Shown here in pieces: positions 1-6,773 of a stretch of DNA of 13,606 nt. A model generated the notes under the pieces. It was not told the origin of the DNA. It saw only the letters and a list, made by a program, of their open reading frames with translations, and made no database searches. Source of the stretch: an uncultured Candidatus Melainabacteria bacterium (GTDB lineage Bacteria > Cyanobacteriota > Vampirovibrionia > Gastranaerophilales > Gastranaerophilaceae). The stretch's first letter is position 1; every line of letters begins with the position of its first letter. The stretch spans positions 1 to 13,606 of the forward strand of contig CALBKW010000071.1 in the NCBI GenBank assembly GCA_937895785.1, read 5' to 3'. Both the position numbers and the translations under genes were made by a program.

Positions 1-611
1 ATTTGTGCATCAGCATTTTTCATCATAACTTCGTAACCGTCTTCGCCTGTGTATCCAGTTCTTGAAACGTAAACTTCAACGCCAGCTAGAGTCATTTTTT
101 TGATTGTGAAGAAGTCTTGATGACCTGTATAACCAAGTTTTTCTATAACATTTATTGCTTTAGGTCCTTGAATGGCAAGCAAAGAGTAGTTATGAGATTG
201 ATTGTCAATGTATAAATCTTTAAATTCAAGGCTGTTACGTACAAACCAGTTTACATCTTCGTCTACACGTGAAGCGTTAACGATTAAAAGATACTTGTTG
301 TCTTCAAGTTTGTAAATGATTAAATCGTCAATCAAACCACCTTTTTTGTTTGGTAATTGACAGTAAACCGCTTTAGAATCGTATAACTTGCCAATTTCTT
401 GAGGAACAAGCTTGTTTAAGAAGGCTAAGGCATCTTTACCTGAAACAAAAACTTCGCCCATATGAGAAACGTCAAATAAACCAACGTTTTGACGAACATT
501 TTTATGCTCTTCAATAATTGATGTAAACTGAACTGGCATGTGCCAACCAGCAAAATCTACCATTTTTGCGCCTAGAGCCACCTGTTTGTCGTGTAATAAT
601 GTTTCTTTCAT
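1..611 (-). CDS. gcvT: Aminomethyltransferase, glycine cleavage system T protein (partial, N-terminal 203 codons)
   Basis: The T protein of the glycine cleavage system transfers the aminomethyl carbon from lipoylated H protein to tetrahydrofolate, releasing ammonia and forming 5,10-methylene-THF in the cytosol. The minus-strand reading starts MKETLLHDKQVALGAKMVDF and runs open to the window edge. It contains family hallmarks: AGWHMPVQF (about residues 21-29), FDVSHMGE (47-53), GLIDDLI (92-98, holding the folate-site aspartate), LLAIQGP (144-150) and SRTGYTGEDGYE (183-194). The full protein is normally about 360-370 residues, so the C-terminal barrel part lies off the left edge. The ATG (complement of 609-611) is preceded by a GAGG ribosome site at 620-623. 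The gene is divergent from pilT. No glycine riboswitch fits the roughly 18-nt leader. Confidence 0.96.
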   Translation of the reverse strand, partial: MKETLLHDKQVALGAKMVDFAGWHMPVQFTSIIEEHKNVRQNVGLFDVSHMGEVFVSGKDALAFLNKLVPQEIGKLYDSKAVYCQLPNKKGGLIDDLIIYKLEDNKYLLIVNASRVDEDVNWFVRNSLEFKDLYIDNQSHNYSLLAIQGPKAINVIEKLGYTGHQDFFTIKKMTLAGVEVYVSRTGYTGEDGYEVMMKNADAQ

Positions 612-635
612 AATTATATCCTCGTCCCTATATTG

Positions 636-664
636 ATTGTGAACGTAAAACGCTATCATGTCAA
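636..664 (-). promoter_or_regulatory. Candidate sigma70-type promoter for gcvT
   Basis: On the minus strand a consensus -35 TTGACA (664-659) is followed after 17 nt by a weaker -10 CACAAT (641-636). This predicts a start near 629 and a leader of about 18 nt before the gcvT ATG. Read by eye only. Confidence 0.55.
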
Positions 665-691
665 GAAATATCTAAAGTTTTTGTAATATTT

Positions 692-720
692 TTGTACATG
701 ACCACAAACAATGGTATTAT
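692..720 (+). promoter_or_regulatory. Candidate sigma70-type promoter for pilT-recO
   Basis: A -35-like TTGTAC (692-697) is separated by 17 nt from a -10 TATTAT (715-720). The -10 is preceded by TGG, giving an extended -10 element. Transcription would start near 727, leaving a leader of about 16 nt that carries the AGGGGA ribosome site (732-737). The gcvT and pilT promoters lie back to back in a 131-bp intergenic region. Confidence 0.55.
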
Positions 721-742
721 AATGAATTAATAGGGGATTTTT

Positions 743-1837
743 ATGACTGGAAATTTATTCAATTTAGATTTATTCTTGGAAAAAGCCGTTAAAACAGATT
801 CGTCAGATATTCACTTGAAAGTTGGTGAAAAACCTATGTTGCGCCGTGACGGTGTGATTTTAAAGGTGGATTTACCTCCTATAACAAGAGAAGATATGAA
901 CGCTATGGTTCAGAAAATTGTTCCAGACTTTATTAAGGATAGATTAGCAAAAGCTACAGATTTAGACTTTTCTTATGAATTAAAAGATGTTTCTCGTTTT
1001 AGGGTAAATTTATCTCGTGCAATGACTGAATTTTCACTAGTTTTTCGTGTAATCCCTTATTCAATCAAAAACTTTGAAAAATTGCACTTGCCAGTTTCTA
1101 TGCAACAATTTGCAGACTATAACAACGGTTTAGTCCTTGTTACAGGTCCGACAGGTAGCGGAAAATCAACATCTTTGGCTTCGTTTATTGATTATATCAA
1201 TCAAAAATATCAAAAGCACATTGTAACTATTGAAGATCCTGTTGAATTTGTATTTACAGATAAGAAATGTAAGCTTACACAACGTCAAGTTGGTATTGAT
1301 ACAGAAAACTTTGCATCAGGTATTAAATATGCTTTAAGACAAGACCCTGATGTTATTCTAGTTGGTGAAATTCGTGATAGAGAAACTCTTGACAGTGCAT
1401 TAAAAGCCGCAGAAACAGGTCACTTGGTTTTTGCAACAATGCACACAAATGATGCAATTCAAACAATTTACCGTATTGTGAATATGTATGAACCTGAAGA
1501 TCGTGACAGCGTAAGGCGACAATTGGCTCAAACTTTGCGTGGTACAGTTGCTCAAAAACTTGTAAAAAAGGCTGTTGGTAATGGTCGTTACCCTGCTTGT
1601 GAAATTCTTGTAGTTACACCTACAATCAAGGATTTTATCATAAAAGACGAATTGGAAAATATTTATGATCTTGTTAAGAAAGGTTCATTTAATGATATGG
1701 TTACAATGAATGAATCTTTATTCCAATTGGTAGAATGTGGTGCTATTACTAAAGAAACCGCTCTTGAAGCATCAGATGATAAAATGGAATTGGAACAATT
1801 CTTTAGAGGTGTATTTAGAGGTACGGCTCAACAATGA
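743..1837 (+). CDS. pilT: Type IV pilus retraction ATPase PilT-like
   Basis: This is a hexameric AAA-type secretion ATPase of the PilT/PilU group, which powers type IV pilus depolymerisation (twitching, DNA uptake) at the cytoplasmic face of the inner membrane. The 364-residue length is typical. The N-terminal PAS-like domain begins with SSDIHLKVGEKPMLRRDG (about 20-37). The motor domain has Walker A GPTGSGKS (135-142), Asp box TIEDPVE (162-168), Walker B DVILVGEIRD (203-212) and His box TGHLVFATMHTN (225-236). The C-terminal region has TPTIKDFIIKDE where PilT proteins carry an AIRNLIRE-type motif, so retraction-ATPase identity is likely but a PilU-like paralogue is not excluded. The ATG follows AGGGGA with 5-nt spacing. 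Its TGA stop overlaps the recO start as ATGA, so the two are probably translationally coupled. No other pilus gene is in the window. Confidence 0.93.
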   Translation: MTGNLFNLDLFLEKAVKTDSSDIHLKVGEKPMLRRDGVILKVDLPPITREDMNAMVQKIVPDFIKDRLAKATDLDFSYELKDVSRFRVNLSRAMTEFSLVFRVIPYSIKNFEKLHLPVSMQQFADYNNGLVLVTGPTGSGKSTSLASFIDYINQKYQKHIVTIEDPVEFVFTDKKCKLTQRQVGIDTENFASGIKYALRQDPDVILVGEIRDRETLDSALKAAETGHLVFATMHTNDAIQTIYRIVNMYEPEDRDSVRRQLAQTLRGTVAQKLVKKAVGNGRYPACEILVVTPTIKDFIIKDELENIYDLVKKGSFNDMVTMNESLFQLVECGAITKETALEASDDKMELEQFFRGVFRGTAQQ

Positions 1838-2589
1838 ACAACGTTGTAACAGATGCGATAAATTTGAAATCATATAATTTAAAAGATTCTGACAAAATTG
1901 TAGTTATGTACTCAAAAGAGTTGGGATTGATTAGAGGTGTTGCAAAAGGAGTAAAAAAGCCTAAAAGCAGATTAGGTGCTAGAATGGACTCTCTCGTTGC
2001 GAACAAAGTTATGTTATATAAGGGGAAAAACTTGGATACTATTTGTCAAGCTGAAGCGTTGAATACATTTAAAGACTCTCGTCAAGATTACGATAAGTTG
2101 ATGTATTCATCTTATGTGTCAGAAATTATTTCTATTTTTGGGGTGGAAGATGACCCTTCAAGCAAAGAAGTGTATGATTTGTTCTATAAGGCTTTGGATA
2201 GAATTTCAAGTGCGCAATCAAAAAAAGATGTTATGATTGCGGTTATAAAATTCCAGTTAAAAATGATGCTTATTGTCGGCTTTGGACTTGAATTTGATAG
2301 CTGTCTTTGCTGTCGTGAAGAAATTTTAGATGAAGATATGTATTTCTCAATTCAAATGGGTGGCGTTGTTTGTGAAGAATGTAATAAAGATTTGGGTGTA
2401 AAACTAAAACTACACCATAAAATGAGAGATTTTATGCAAGCAATGATGCAATTTGATTTTAATTACGAAAGTGACTACGACAAAAAAGCAACAGACAAAG
2501 TTTGTGATGTTTGCTTTAATTTGTTGAATGAGTATATTCAATCTCATACAGACAAAAAAATTAAATCAATATCAGTGCTAAATTTATAA
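1834..2589 (+). CDS. recO: DNA repair protein RecO
   Basis: RecO is a recombination mediator that, with RecR (and RecF), loads RecA onto SSB-coated single-stranded DNA in gap repair. The 251-residue length fits. The N-terminal OB-fold region reads LKSYNLKDSDKIVVMYSKE and GLIRGVAKGVKKPKSRLGA (about 11-49), the classic RecO start. A helical domain follows. A four-cysteine zinc-finger-like site is present (C157-x-x-C160 and C180-x-x-C183), plus a further CxxC at 224-227. The gene overlaps pilT by 4 bp. The nearest Shine-Dalgarno-like AGAGG (1817-1821) is 12 nt from the ATG, which is long and consistent with coupling to pilT translation. The pairing of recO with a pilus ATPase looks positional rather than functional. 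Confidence 0.93.
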   Translation: MNNVVTDAINLKSYNLKDSDKIVVMYSKELGLIRGVAKGVKKPKSRLGARMDSLVANKVMLYKGKNLDTICQAEALNTFKDSRQDYDKLMYSSYVSEIISIFGVEDDPSSKEVYDLFYKALDRISSAQSKKDVMIAVIKFQLKMMLIVGFGLEFDSCLCCREEILDEDMYFSIQMGGVVCEECNKDLGVKLKLHHKMRDFMQAMMQFDFNYESDYDKKATDKVCDVCFNLLNEYIQSHTDKKIKSISVLNL

Positions 2590-2610
2590 GTAAAATCTTA
2601 ACAACAAAAT

Positions 2611-2660
2611 TTGTCCGTATATTTACGTACGTATTTTAACGTACGTAAATATACGGACAA
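2611..2660. repeat. Perfect 22-bp inverted repeat with 6-nt loop
   Basis: The arms 2611-2632 and 2655-2660 back to 2639 are exactly complementary over 22 bp and enclose the loop ATTTTA (2633-2638). Each arm ends at the loop with the self-complementary octamer ACGTACGT, and the outer ends read TTGTCCG and CGGACAA. It lies 21 bp after the recO stop, so it could end recO transcripts, but the 3' arm is followed by CAATTCC rather than a U run. This makes a standard intrinsic terminator unlikely. A protein-binding palindrome, an RNase III-type processing hairpin or a dispersed palindromic element are alternatives. Confidence 0.9.
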
Positions 2661-2773
2661 CAATTCCTCAAATAATTGCCAATGCTGAATTGTACCATTA
2701 AAAACTCTGTACCGACAGGCTCTGTAAGCCTTTCAGAAAACGCCCCCTCTTTATTACCATTTCGTTACAAGAC

Positions 2774-2802
2774 TTGCATTAAATTCATAAAAGATATATA
2801 AT
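2774..2802 (+). promoter_or_regulatory. Strong candidate promoter for the GGDEF/HD-GYP gene
   Basis: TTGCAT (2774-2779) and a perfect TATAAT (2797-2802) are separated by 17 nt. The predicted start is near 2809, giving a leader of about 89 nt. A 10-bp palindrome ACAAATTTGT covers 2809-2818 and could be an operator. A second TATAAT at 2868-2873 may act as a downstream promoter but lacks a recognisable -35. Confidence 0.6.
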
Positions 2803-2885
2803 TAAGTTACAAATTTGTTAAAAAAGTTCTCTTCTAATGGCAATTTTTTTTAAGCATGTGTTTTTAATATAATATAGAATAACTT

Positions 2886-2889
2886 AGGA
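2886..2889 (+). promoter_or_regulatory. Ribosome binding site that decides a TTG start
   Basis: AGGA at 2886-2889 stands 8 nt before a TTG codon at 2898. The next in-frame ATG (2955) has no ribosome site in front of it, so TTG is the preferred start of the GGDEF protein. Confidence 0.65.
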
Positions 2890-2897
2890 CAATAACG

Positions 2898-4382
2898 TTG
2901 ATTGACAAAGAAACATTAATTAAACAAGAAAAGGAAATCTTATATAACAAGTCAATGGCTTCTAACCCTATTAGTGGTACAGGTTTTATGCCTAAGATGA
3001 CATCTCCTATTGCTAGAACTTCTACTAACAGATTGTTCGGCGGTTATGTTTCTGCAAACAACGAAAGAGTTTTCTCAACTACTGATTACCGTGAAGTAAT
3101 CAAAGATATGAACGCTGCCTTGAGAGGAAAAACTAATACTCCTGATTTTTATAACGCATTGCATGCTTTATTAATCAATAAATTAGGCGCTCAATTCACT
3201 GCAATTGGTATGTTCCAAAAACAATCTAAATGTATCAATATCAAATTGACAGACAAAGTTGGTGGAACTTTCTCTTCAAGAGTATTTTTGTCAGATGATA
3301 CAAATCCAATTGTTGAATGTTTCAATTCTCAAGAAACAATCGTTAAAAATGATTCAAAATTTTTAAAATTATCATATTTACAATCTCCAGCAGTTGCAAT
3401 CATTCCTTTAATCTCAGTTAACGAATGTTTAGGTGTGATGATTGTTGGTGACAATAATGTTAATGAAAATGCAGATTTATATTCATTAGTAGCTAATCAT
3501 TATGCATTATTTATGCACAATGCAGATTTAGTTGAACAAGCTAATGCTCACGCTAACACTGATGCATTAACTTCTTTATCTAATCACAGAGGTTTCCAAG
3601 AAATCTTATCTAATGAATTAGCAAAAGCAGAAAAAACAAATTCAACCGTTTCTGTAATTATGATGGACGTTAATAACATCTCAAAAATCAACAGAGAATT
3701 AGGTCACGCTAAAGGTGATGAAGTTATTAAATTAGTTGCAGAAAAAGTTAAACAAAATATTCGTTCAAACGATTCAGCAGGTAGATACGGCGGTGATGAA
3801 ATCGCTATCGTTCTTCCTGATACAGATACAAACGAAGCTAAATATTTAGCAGAATACTTAACTTACAGCTTATCTTGCTGTTTCATTGATGATGTAGGTC
3901 CTGTTAAGGTTTCTGTAGGTATTGCAAACTATCCTCAATGTGCTAAAGAACAAGAAAAATTATTAATCTCTGCAGAACAAGCAATGTATATTTCTCAATC
4001 TAAAGGCTACAAAGATGGTATGAGCGCTATCATCAGCTCTTCAGATTTCAATTTCTGGGATGATATGGCTTTACATTCATTCGCTGAAGTTTTAACAAAA
4101 CGTCACTCTCAATTAGGCGTAAACTTCGAAGAAGAATTGGTTAATAAATTTGCAAGTGAAGAAATCTCTTCACAACACCACTTAGAAGAATTAGCAACTT
4201 CTTTAGCTGGTGCAATTGATGCAAAAGACCCATATACAAAAGGTCACTCAACATCTGTTTCAAAATACTCTGAAGCATTAGCAAGAGCATTAAACTTACC
4301 AGAAGCAGAAGTTCAAAGAATTAAATTAGGTGCATTATTACACGATGTTGGTAAAATTGGTATTCCAGAAAACGTATTATAA
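2898..4382 (+). CDS. GAF-GGDEF-HD-GYP cyclic-di-GMP signalling protein, interrupted inside HD-GYP by an in-frame TAA
   Basis: No membrane segment or signal peptide is visible, so this is a cytosolic c-di-GMP enzyme. Order: N-terminal tail (1-80), GAF-like sensor (about 84-212), GGDEF domain starting at DALTSLSNHRGF (222-233) with active site RYGGDEI (296-302), and the start of HD-GYP with KGHS (448-451) and HDVGKIGIP (482-490). The diguanylate cyclase inhibitory site RxxD is intact (R289-D292, five residues before GGDEI). Cyclase activity with product feedback is therefore plausible. Residue 495 is TAA (4380-4382), and the same frame then continues with the rest of HD-GYP to 4748. As written, the product keeps the cyclase but ends before the HHExxDGxGYP part, so it should lack c-di-GMP phosphodiesterase activity. 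The TTG start is chosen on its ribosome site. Leucine codons are overwhelmingly TTA, unlike pilT. The nonsense codon could be a real mutation or a sequence error. Confidence 0.88.
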   Translation: MIDKETLIKQEKEILYNKSMASNPISGTGFMPKMTSPIARTSTNRLFGGYVSANNERVFSTTDYREVIKDMNAALRGKTNTPDFYNALHALLINKLGAQFTAIGMFQKQSKCINIKLTDKVGGTFSSRVFLSDDTNPIVECFNSQETIVKNDSKFLKLSYLQSPAVAIIPLISVNECLGVMIVGDNNVNENADLYSLVANHYALFMHNADLVEQANAHANTDALTSLSNHRGFQEILSNELAKAEKTNSTVSVIMMDVNNISKINRELGHAKGDEVIKLVAEKVKQNIRSNDSAGRYGGDEIAIVLPDTDTNEAKYLAEYLTYSLSCCFIDDVGPVKVSVGIANYPQCAKEQEKLLISAEQAMYISQSKGYKDGMSAIISSSDFNFWDDMALHSFAEVLTKRHSQLGVNFEEELVNKFASEEISSQHHLEELATSLAGAIDAKDPYTKGHSTSVSKYSEALARALNLPEAEVQRIKLGALLHDVGKIGIPENVL

Positions 4383-4748
4383 AAACCAACTCACTTATCT
4401 GATGAAGAATGGGAAATCATGAAGCAACACCCTTCAATCGGTGCAGAAAAAGTATTAATGCAAAACGAAGCATTAAAAGATTTAATCCCAATGGTTAAAT
4501 ATCACCATGAACATATCGACGGTTCTGGATATCCTTGCCAATTAAAAGGTGATGAAATTCCATTAGAAGCAAGAATCGTAGCAGTTGCTGACGTATATCA
4601 TGCTTTAATTAGTGACAGACCTTACAGAAAAGGTTTAGGCGTTGAAAAAGCTTGTGAAATCTTACAAGACGGTGCAGGTGTTCAATGGGATGCTGAATTA
4701 GTAAGAAAATTCATTCAAATTGCTCCATCATTAGCAACTACAATCTAA
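4383..4748 (+). pseudogene. C-terminal remainder of the HD-GYP domain, in frame after the TAA
   Basis: Translation downstream of the TAA stays in the same frame: KPTHLSDEEWEIMKQHP, then VKYHHEHIDGSGYP, then VAVADVYHALISDRPYRKG, ending at TAA 4746-4748. These are the second half of an HD-GYP phosphodiesterase, with the HHE metal-ligand triad and the GYP motif intact. The only possible independent start is ATG 4419, preceded by a weak GGGA, and would give 109 residues without the first HD. It could not form a complete metal site alone. An aspartate nearly invariant in the family (VADVYDAL) is histidine here (codon CAT 4599-4601). Either the protein is made by readthrough, the TAA is an assembly error, or the phosphodiesterase half is decaying. 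Confidence 0.75.
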
Positions 4749-4758
4749 GATTTATAAG

Positions 4759-4784
4759 AAAAGACCTCAAAAGAGGTCTTTTTT
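4759..4784 (+). terminator. Rho-independent terminator after the GGDEF/HD-GYP gene
   Basis: The arms AAAAGACCTC (4759-4768) and GAGGTCTTTT (4773-4782) flank an AAAA loop, with a T run to 4784. It sits 10 bp after the TAA at 4748. This supports the view that the region up to 4748 is one transcription unit including the stretch after the internal stop. Confidence 0.9.
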
Positions 4785-4848
4785 ATAGTTTAAATAGAGT
4801 ATTTTTCGTGTTTTGTAACAAAAAATGCCACTTTTTAACATTTTGCAG

Positions 4849-4877
4849 TTGTTTAAGGTTTCAAAATATGATACAAT
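4849..4877 (+). promoter_or_regulatory. Candidate promoter for fliD
   Basis: TTGTTT (4849-4854), a 17-nt spacer and TACAAT (4872-4877), with TGA just upstream forming an extended -10. The start would be near 4884, giving a leader of about 59 nt. A poorer sigma28-like match (TAAA at 4895-4898, CGAGATAT at 4913-4920, 14-nt spacer) lies downstream and is not favoured. Confidence 0.5.
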
Positions 4878-4942
4878 GGGCATATATTAGTATATAAAAC
4901 TATAGCTAAATACGAGATATTAAAAAAACGGAGGTTTTTAAT

Positions 4943-6763
4943 ATGGGCGAAATAACTTTTTCAGGCTTAGCCTCAGGTATGGATACCAGTTCTTGGATTA
5001 ATGCCCTTGTATCTATAAAACAACAATCAGTAACAAAGTTACAAAATTCAAAGACTACAGTTGAAGCTTCGAATAATGTTTTGAACACAATCAAATCGAA
5101 GATTACAAACTTGCGTTCGTCTATTGAAAAATTTACTGATGCAAAATTTGGCGGTTCTTTTGATGTGTTTTCAAAAAATAAAGTTACAACTTCAAAAGAT
5201 AGCGTTGTTTCAGCAAATGTTACTGCAGATGCAGCAAAACAAAACTTTGATGTTATTGTAAATAAATTGGCAACTGCAACAAAAGCTACTTCAAACTTAG
5301 GTTCTTCAGCATTGGTTAATGGTGATACTAAGTTTGCTGATCTTGCAGGTGGTAAAGCGAAAACAGGTTCTTTTAGTTTCTATGTTGACGGTGAAAAGAA
5401 AGAAATTACAATTGAAGATGATGATACAGTTGATAAAATCTTAGATAAAATTGTTGAAGCTGGCAAAACTCGTACAGGAGGTACTGATTGGCGACCAACA
5501 TATACAAAAAATGTAAATGCAACTGTTCAAGATGGCAAAATTGTTATTTCTGGTAACAACAACAAAGACATTATATTAGGCTCATCTTCAGATGAATCAA
5601 ACTTTGTAAACGTTATGGGCTTGGTAAAAGGCTCTGATGGTACTTATGAAAGTTCGTCAAAAGTTTCAAGTGTAAATACTTCAGCAAAGATTTTGGAAGC
5701 ATTCGATGGTTTAGATAAAGGTACTTTCAAAATTGGTAATGCAGAATTTACAATTGATGAGAATACAACAATTAAAGGTTTGATTTCAAAAATTAACTCA
5801 AGCGAAGATGCAGGTGTTACTGCTTATTGGGATGCCTCTCAAAGTGAACTTGTTTTAACTTCAAAAACAGAAGGTGCATTCAATATTAATATTGAAGATG
5901 GCACAAGCAATTTTGCTGAAAAATTTGGTTTTACAAGAAAAGAACAAGTTGCCAATACGGATCGTTGGGGTATTACTACTTATACAACAGTAACAAAATT
6001 GAATGACCAACAATTAGGCGATTATGCAGAATTAACAATTAACGGCACTACAGTAATTTCATCTTCAAACACTGTTACAAGTGAAATTTCAGGTATTGAA
6101 GGCTTAACATTAACCTTGAATGGTGTATCAAAAGCTGATGATTCAGGAACAATTAATCCCTCAACAGTAAAAGTTGAACAAGATACTGATGCGTTGTTAG
6201 AGGCTGCAAAGTCATTTGTTAATGCTTACAATGAAGCAATTGCAAATATTGATGATAATACAGCCTATGGTGATGCTTTGTATGGCGATTCAGCGTTAAC
6301 TTCTTTAAGAACAAATTTAAGACGAACAGCTACTGCATCAATTGATGAAGGTACGATGAAATTGTTGTCAGATATCGGTATTACAACAGGTAAAGCTAAC
6401 AATTCAACAAGTACAAGCACTGTTAATACATTACAAATTGATGAAGACAAGTTTAAAGAAGCATTATCAAAAAATCCAGAAGCTGTAAAAGAGTTACTTG
6501 TAGGAGACAACAAAGGAACAAGCACTTCTGGCGGTGTAATGAATAAACTTGAAAAAATTGTTGAAGATTCTTTGGATGTTTCGACTGGTTATTTTGATGC
6601 CAAGGCAAAATCCTTAAGTTCAAAGATAAAAACTCTTGAAAACTCAATCACATCAGCTCAAAGCAGAGTTGATGCATACCAAAAACGACTGGAAAAACAA
6701 TTTAGCAATATGGAGCAAATTATATCTTCAATTCAGTCTTCATATAGCCAATTGAGCATATAG
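4943..6763 (+). CDS. fliD: Flagellar hook-associated protein 2 / filament cap FliD
   Basis: FliD forms the oligomeric cap at the tip of the flagellum that folds exported flagellin subunits into the filament. The 606-residue protein opens with the FliD signature ITFSGLASGMDTSSWINALV (4-23), the secreted D0 segment. It has no Sec signal peptide, as expected for flagellar type III export. The middle is made of beta-rich repeats, including IGNAEFTIDENTTIKGLISK, found in the D2/D3 regions of this family. The C-terminal FliD_C region (about 410-606) ends in a coiled coil with SSKIKTLENSITSAQSRVDA and QFSNMEQIISSIQSSYSQL. No cysteine was seen, common for extracellular flagellar proteins. A strong GGAGG (4930-4934) lies 8 nt before ATG. 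It stands alone between its own promoter and a convergent aroB; no other flagellar gene is in the window. Confidence 0.95.
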   Translation: MGEITFSGLASGMDTSSWINALVSIKQQSVTKLQNSKTTVEASNNVLNTIKSKITNLRSSIEKFTDAKFGGSFDVFSKNKVTTSKDSVVSANVTADAAKQNFDVIVNKLATATKATSNLGSSALVNGDTKFADLAGGKAKTGSFSFYVDGEKKEITIEDDDTVDKILDKIVEAGKTRTGGTDWRPTYTKNVNATVQDGKIVISGNNNKDIILGSSSDESNFVNVMGLVKGSDGTYESSSKVSSVNTSAKILEAFDGLDKGTFKIGNAEFTIDENTTIKGLISKINSSEDAGVTAYWDASQSELVLTSKTEGAFNINIEDGTSNFAEKFGFTRKEQVANTDRWGITTYTTVTKLNDQQLGDYAELTINGTTVISSSNTVTSEISGIEGLTLTLNGVSKADDSGTINPSTVKVEQDTDALLEAAKSFVNAYNEAIANIDDNTAYGDALYGDSALTSLRTNLRRTATASIDEGTMKLLSDIGITTGKANNSTSTSTVNTLQIDEDKFKEALSKNPEAVKELLVGDNKGTSTSGGVMNKLEKIVEDSLDVSTGYFDAKAKSLSSKIKTLENSITSAQSRVDAYQKRLEKQFSNMEQIISSIQSSYSQLSI

Positions 6764-6773
6764 GTCGAAGGAC

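Larger units (their letters stand above)
2590..2897. other. 308-bp intergenic region between recO and the GGDEF gene
   Basis: Contents in order: a perfect 50-bp inverted repeat (2611-2660); a patch with overlapping small hairpins and a GC-rich CGCCCCCTC run (about 2701-2750); a strong promoter (2774-2802); a 10-bp palindrome ACAAATTTGT (2809-2818) at the predicted transcription start; a second TATAAT (2868-2873) with no good -35; and the AGGA ribosome site for the TTG start. No convincing gene was found on either strand. Confidence 0.7.

Noticed and set aside
612..660. A glycine riboswitch controlling gcvT
   Set aside because: The gcvT leader predicted from its promoter is only about 18 nt and no tandem glycine-aptamer sequence is present.
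2636..2767. A 42-codon open frame on the minus strand in the recO-GGDEF gap
   Set aside because: The only ATG is internal (2698) and gives 20 residues, with no ribosome site there. It ends within the palindrome. Treated as non-coding, or at most part of a repeat.
2661..2897. A c-di-GMP riboswitch upstream of the GGDEF/HD-GYP gene
   Set aside because: The location is tempting, but I see neither the GEMM-I tetraloop/receptor pattern nor a class II core. The small hairpins lie upstream of the best promoter and would not be in the transcript.
4380..4382. Alternative genetic code with TAA as sense
   Set aside because: recO, the HD-GYP remainder, aroB and others end at TAA in expected places, fliD ends at TAG and pilT at TGA, so all three codons act as stops.
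4823..4850. A sigma54 promoter for fliD (TGCCAC...TTGCA)
   Set aside because: The essential GG of the -24 element is absent and the distance to the GC of TTGCA is wrong.
4895..4920. A sigma28 flagellar promoter for fliD
   Set aside because: TAAA and CGAGATAT at 14-nt spacing match only the GATA core of the -10 consensus. The upstream extended -10 promoter is better.
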